NCBI GenBank assembly: GCA_030629475.1
Contig: DAOVOU010000141.1
Location: 1 to 6,211, forward strand
DNA: 6,211 nucleotides
Direction of reading: 5' to 3'
Source: Desulfobacterales bacterium
GTDB lineage: Bacteria; Desulfobacterota; Desulfobacteria; Desulfobacterales; C00003060
Of the stretch, positions 4,615 to 6,211 are shown piece after piece. Below the pieces are notes generated by a model that saw only the letters and a list, made by a program, of their open reading frames with translations, searched no databases and was not told where the DNA came from. The position numbers were made by a program, and so were the translations under genes. Within the stretch, counting starts at the first letter, position 1. Each line of letters starts with the position of its first letter.

Positions 4615-6117
4615 ATGAAACTCGAAAACTTTCCTAAACGTATTCAGAAATACCTGATTCCTAACGTGACTGGGCACGTCGTCTACCAATGCCTGGGCTG
4701 TGAGGCAGAATACAACATCAGTCGCCTCCTTTATACATGTCCTGCGTGCGGCAGCATCCTTCTCCTCGAAGACCTTGACTTTGACCGGTTGAAAAAGGTC
4801 CCAAGGGATACATGGCGCCAGATTTTTGACTATCGAAAGATGCTGAATATCCCGGCGCTCCGGGGGATCTATCGGTATCACGAGTTTATCGGGCCGATGA
4901 TGCCCCTTGATGCAGTCATTTACCTTGGCGAAGGGTACACACCCATGGTGGAAGCCAACGCATACCTCCAGGACCTGGTGGGAGCCCGGTTCTATTTCAA
5001 GAACGAAGGTCAGAACCCAAGTGCCTCTTTTAAGGACCGTGGCATGGCCAGCGCCCTGAGCTATATTAATTTTCTCGTCAACTCAGGCAAGCTGTCCGAC
5101 GTGCTGGCTGTGTGTGCCTCGACCGGCGACACCTCCGCCTCTGCTGCCCTGTACGCGGCCTATCTTCAGCCCGGGGTGAAATCAGCCGTCCTTCTTCCCC
5201 ACAAGAAGGTGACACCCCAGCAACTGGCCCAGCCACTGGGAAGCGGCGCGGTGGTCTTTGAAATCCCGGGCGTCTTTGACGACTGCATGAAGGTAGTGGA
5301 AGCCCTCTCTGAACAATACAACGTGGCGCTTTTGAACTCCAAGAACGCCTGGCGTATATGGGGCCAGGAATCGTATTCTTATGAAATTGCCCAGGACTTT
5401 GACTATGACACGGACCACAAGGTAATCGTGGTGCCGATTGGAAACGCCGGCAATATCACGGCGATCATGAGCGGTTTCTTGAAGTTCTTTGAGGCCGGAA
5501 TCATAGACCGGCTTCCAAAGATCATCGGCGTGCAATCAAGCCATGCCAATCCCGTATACAGGTATTACCTGGAACCCAGGCCTGAAAAAAGAACCTTTGT
5601 GCCTGTTAAGGTTCGTCCCAGCGTGGCCCAGGCCGCCATGATCGGAAATCCGGTCTCCGTGCCCCGCGTGATTCACCTGGTGGAAGCCTATAACGAGAAG
5701 GCAGGGAGCCAGGCCGTATTCTTTACAGAAGTAGAGGAACAGGCCATCATGGACTGGCAGCTTACGGCCAACCGCAACGGCCACATCGCCTGTACTCAGG
5801 GGGGTGAGTCGTTGGCCGGGCTGGTAGAGGCGAAAAAGAGCGGTATTGTGAGCAAAGATGATATCATCGTGCTCGATGCCACGGCCCATGCCATGAAGTT
5901 CGCTGGTTTTCAAGCCATGTATTTTGAAGACCGGTTTCCCCCGGAATTTGAGATTACTCCAAAGAAATCCCTTCAGAATGCCCCCCGGCTGGTCCAGCCC
6001 AAAGGCCTGGACGTAGTACCAAGCGCCGATAAGCCCCTTGAAGGTAAGGACTTTGATCGTTTTGTCCAGCGGACCGCAGAGGCGATAGCAGAAAAGCTGA
6101 ACCTAAAGCCAAGATAA
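4615..6117 (+). CDS. thrC: Threonine synthase, PLP-dependent, with N-terminal Cys4 ribbon
   Basis: The product is 500 residues. It converts O-phospho-L-homoserine to L-threonine and phosphate in the cytoplasm, the last step of the aspartate-to-threonine pathway. An N-terminal zinc-ribbon-like segment carries C26, C29, C42 and C45 (CLGC and CPAC). GEGYTPMVEA (105-114) is the usual entry to the fold-type II PLP core. The PLP lysine is K140 in SASFKDRG (136-143). STGDTSASAA (169-178) is the typical threonine synthase substrate loop, and PIGNAGN (274-280) binds the PLP phosphate. About 60 residues follow the core (from about 440), making it longer than compact forms of some 350-400 residues. Start: an in-frame TGA at 4591-4593 and no other start codon before 4615 leave this ATG as the only reasonable choice; the ribosome site is poor (GGA 8 nt upstream). 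No close partner of the pathway (hom, thrB) is in view. No frameshift or missing key residue was seen. Confidence 0.96.
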   Translation: MKLENFPKRIQKYLIPNVTGHVVYQCLGCEAEYNISRLLYTCPACGSILLLEDLDFDRLKKVPRDTWRQIFDYRKMLNIPALRGIYRYHEFIGPMMPLDAVIYLGEGYTPMVEANAYLQDLVGARFYFKNEGQNPSASFKDRGMASALSYINFLVNSGKLSDVLAVCASTGDTSASAALYAAYLQPGVKSAVLLPHKKVTPQQLAQPLGSGAVVFEIPGVFDDCMKVVEALSEQYNVALLNSKNAWRIWGQESYSYEIAQDFDYDTDHKVIVVPIGNAGNITAIMSGFLKFFEAGIIDRLPKIIGVQSSHANPVYRYYLEPRPEKRTFVPVKVRPSVAQAAMIGNPVSVPRVIHLVEAYNEKAGSQAVFFTEVEEQAIMDWQLTANRNGHIACTQGGESLAGLVEAKKSGIVSKDDIIVLDATAHAMKFAGFQAMYFEDRFPPEFEITPKKSLQNAPRLVQPKGLDVVPSADKPLEGKDFDRFVQRTAEAIAEKLNLKPR

Positions 6118-6131
6118 AGCTTTGACTCTAA

Positions 6132-6211
6132 TTGAACGTCTCGGGAATTCTACAACCCATTGTAATCATTTATCTTTCAGTGGCGCTTTTCTGGGCCATC
6201 AGTATGGAATG
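6132..6211 (+). CDS. Possible start of a membrane protein, cut by the window edge
   Basis: A TTG at 6132, directly after an in-frame TAA (6129-6131), opens a frame that runs to the window end. The 26 full codons read as a short N-terminus then a strongly hydrophobic stretch (IVIIYLSVALFWAI), like a first transmembrane helix. It would begin 14 nt after the thrC stop. There is no ribosome binding site before the TTG, and a GTG at 6180 is an alternative start. A minus-strand frame ending in TAA in the same stretch cannot be excluded. The evidence is only this hydrophobic pattern. Confidence 0.25.
   Translation, partial: MNVSGILQPIVIIYLSVALFWAISME

Noticed and set aside
4429..4881. 150-residue minus-strand reading frame across the thrC start
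   Set aside because: Its C-terminal half is the translation of the 7/14-bp repeats (runs such as SFVIDHLSSIICH) and its N-terminal half is antisense to thrC, whose zinc ribbon is clearly real.
5182..5913. Minus-strand reading frames inside thrC
   Set aside because: They are antisense to the PLP core motifs of threonine synthase and have no start signals or recognisable domains.

Overview
The window carries five genes and three repeat-rich gaps. The gene families, the Cys4-ribbon form of threonine synthase, the DUF3426-type membrane protein and the simple-repeat arrays between genes suggest a deltaproteobacterium (Desulfobacterota). That placement is inference from gene style; no rRNA or other phylogenetic marker lies in the window.

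Layout: (1) 1-939, + strand: 3' part of a gene for a membrane protein with a very acidic region, one transmembrane helix and a C-terminal DUF3426 domain; its start lies outside the window. (2) 940-1199: a gap with a stem-loop and eight tandem 8-bp units. (3) 1200-2213, +: a two-TM potassium channel with a cytoplasmic RCK (TrkA-N/TrkA-C) module. (4) 2201-2788, -: 5-formyltetrahydrofolate cyclo-ligase, convergent with the channel gene and overlapping its tail by 13 bp. Its own gap holds a good sigma70-type promoter. (5) 2789-3034: the gap between the divergent cyclo-ligase and serS genes, mostly filled by a 138-bp composite inverted-repeat element that ends 8 nt before the serS start. (6) 3035-4309, +: seryl-tRNA synthetase. 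(7) 4310-4614: 305 bp with two 7-bp-based tandem arrays of opposite orientation and possible hairpins between them. (8) 4615-6117, +: PLP-dependent threonine synthase. (9) 6118-6211: a short tail where another + strand gene for a hydrophobic protein may begin.

The genes are mostly housekeeping: translation (serS), amino-acid synthesis (thrC), one-carbon metabolism (cyclo-ligase) and ion homeostasis (channel). They do not look like one operon; each + strand pair is separated by a repeat-bearing gap. I see no phage, defence, CRISPR, tRNA or rRNA content and no convincing new multi-gene system. The points worth a second look are in the non-coding DNA: the nested element abutting serS, the 14-bp array before thrC that reads as a chain of ATGA-overlapped mini-ORFs each with a Thr codon, and an in-frame A-AAA-AAG slippery heptamer inside the cyclo-ligase gene.
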